From Cloacibacterium normanense (GTDB taxonomy: Bacteria; Bacteroidota; Bacteroidia; Flavobacteriales; Weeksellaceae), in NCBI RefSeq assembly GCF_002943105.1, contig NZ_PTPZ01000002.1:211582-275581 (forward strand): 64,000 bases of DNA, written 5' to 3'. Both the position numbers and the translations under genes were made by a program. Positions 63,150-64,000 of this stretch are shown here, piece by piece. How positions within the stretch are numbered: position 1 is the first letter of the stretch; every line of letters begins with the position of its first letter. The notes under the pieces are model-generated. The model worked only from the letters and a program-made list of their open reading frames with translations, had not been told where the DNA came from and ran no database searches.

Positions 63150-63521
63150 ATGGCAGAACACAATGATTTTGGCAAACTCGCAGAAGAATTGGCAGAGCAA
63201 TTTTTAGTCGAAAAAAACTATAAAATCTTAGCCAAAAACTTTCGTTTTCAAAAAGCAGAAGTAGATATCATTACAGAATTTGATGGGAAAATCGTAGTGA
63301 TAGAAGTAAAAGCGAGAGGAACAGATATTTTTATGGAACCTCATGAAGCGGTGACCAAAAAGAAAATTAAATCCATCGTTTCTGCCACAGACGAATACCT
63401 AAAATCTCTAAATATAGACAAAGAAGTGAGGTTTGATATTATTTCTGTCCTTCCAGACGAAACAGGAAAACTTAAAATTTCACATTTAGAAGACGCTTTT
63501 GAAGCATTTGATGCAAATTAA
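63150..63521 (+). CDS. YraN-family (UPF0102) putative nuclease
   Basis: This 123-aa protein with a PD-(D/E)xK-like fold has DFGKLAEELAEQFLVEKNYK (about 5-24), then AEVDIITEFDGKIVVIEVKARG (about 37-58), with Asp and ExK as the putative nuclease motif. The ATG at 63150 (MAEHNDFGK) is chosen because the upstream alternative lies in a repeat and begins with TTG. Function is unproven. Family members are often linked to DNA uptake or ribosomal genes. Confidence 0.88.
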   Translation: MAEHNDFGKLAEELAEQFLVEKNYKILAKNFRFQKAEVDIITEFDGKIVVIEVKARGTDIFMEPHEAVTKKKIKSIVSATDEYLKSLNIDKEVRFDIISVLPDETGKLKISHLEDAFEAFDAN

Positions 63522-63543
63522 AAATAAATCTATCAACTATAAA

Positions 63544-64000
63544 ATGAAAACAATATTCATCACCGGTGCAACTTCAGGAATTGGAAAAGCTACCGCAGAA
63601 ACTTTTGCTAAACAAGGTCATAGATTAATCATTTGTGGTCGTAGAAAAGAAGTTTTAGAGCAATTACAAATCGAATTAAGCAATATTACAGAAGTGTACA
63701 GTTTGGTTTTTGATGTAAGAAACCAAGAAGAAGTAGAAAATGCCATCCATTCACTTCCAGAAGAATGGAAAAACATAGATGTTTTGGTGAATAATGCAGG
63801 AAATGCTCATGGTTTAGAATCTATTTCCGAAGGAAATATTGCAGATTGGGATGCGATGATGGACGGAAATGTAAAAGGACTGCTTTATGTTTCTCAACCG
63901 ATTATTAAAATCATGAAAGCGAGAAATACAGGACATATTATCAATATTTCTTCGGTTGCTGCGAGACAAACGTATGCAAATGGTGTGGTATATTGTGCAT
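63544..64000 (+). CDS. SDR-family oxidoreductase, C-terminus beyond the window
   Basis: The frame is open from the ATG at 63544 to the window edge (about 152 residues). It shows TGATSGIGKATAETFAKQGH (about 7-26, the NAD(P)-binding loop), VLVNNAGNAHG (NNAG) and ISSVAA, with the catalytic YxxxK expected just past the edge (GVVYCA is the last readable segment). ICGRRKEVLEQL, with Arg after the second strand, suggests NADPH preference. It resembles the YdfG serine/3-hydroxypropionate dehydrogenase group. Confidence 0.88.
   Translation, partial: MKTIFITGATSGIGKATAETFAKQGHRLIICGRRKEVLEQLQIELSNITEVYSLVFDVRNQEEVENAIHSLPEEWKNIDVLVNNAGNAHGLESISEGNIADWDAMMDGNVKGLLYVSQPIIKIMKARNTGHIINISSVAARQTYANGVVYCA

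Overview
The window is a 64-kb, AT-rich (estimated by eye at about one third G+C) chromosomal segment of a Bacteroidota bacterium. It most resembles the Chryseobacterium/Cloacibacterium group (Weeksellaceae, Flavobacteriia). The evidence is GldH, an ExbB-ExbD-TonB set followed by FolC, a fused MurF-alanine racemase, an OmpP1/FadL-SGNH hydrolase pair, and promoters of the Bacteroidota type (TTTG, 19-21 bp, TAnnTTTG). The family-level placement is an inference from protein sequence.

Layout. 1-7500 (mostly minus): the start of a secreted protein, two tandem tRNA-Val(TAC) genes, folC, the tonB-exbD-exbB operon, an acidic orphan and a TonB-dependent-receptor-like outer-membrane protein. 7700-13700: glmM, a TPR protein, a polytopic membrane protein and SelO. 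13750-17850 (minus): ricT-gldH-PBP1A. 18250-29700 (plus): OmpP1/FadL with an SGNH lipoprotein, prs, rplY, an ECF sigma/anti-sigma/Spy-like trio, lepA, a secreted orphan and an M14 peptidase. 29930-33210: an iron block (FeoB-associated mini-protein, a Cys-rich mini-protein, ferritin, feoB, feoA). 33400-37450: ogt, the Prc-type protease, a three-copy repeat array and surE.

37450-40480 is the one clearly accessory stretch. It holds a two-gene module (unknown 260-aa protein plus PIN-domain nuclease), a short surE-like 3' tail, and a decayed lipoprotein gene with an intact small membrane-protein partner. The lipoprotein cassette lies between two 162-bp direct repeats. 40480-53720 returns to housekeeping genes: guaC, a probable small RNA, mtnN, fabG, rsmI, a Mur ligase, tdk, murF-alr, a patatin-BamA-like protein and ybeY.

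53730-58710 looks replication-associated. mnmG (gidA) is bracketed by two perfect parS palindromes, and a 657-bp AT-rich gene-free interval between pgk and rpiB carries several DnaA-box-like words. The window ends with rpiB, rnr, a LysE-family exporter, an S66 carboxypeptidase, a YraN protein and a truncated SDR gene.

Two kinds of dispersed intergenic repeat recur throughout: a GC-rich REP-like element (1880, 53733) and a group of AT-rich elements built from reiterated words of about 9 nt with inverted ends (9086, 11940, 29734, 36177, 44236, 46940, 63084). The best candidates for something undescribed are the PIN module, the flanked lipoprotein cassette, the small RNA at 41680 and the parS/oriC-like region.
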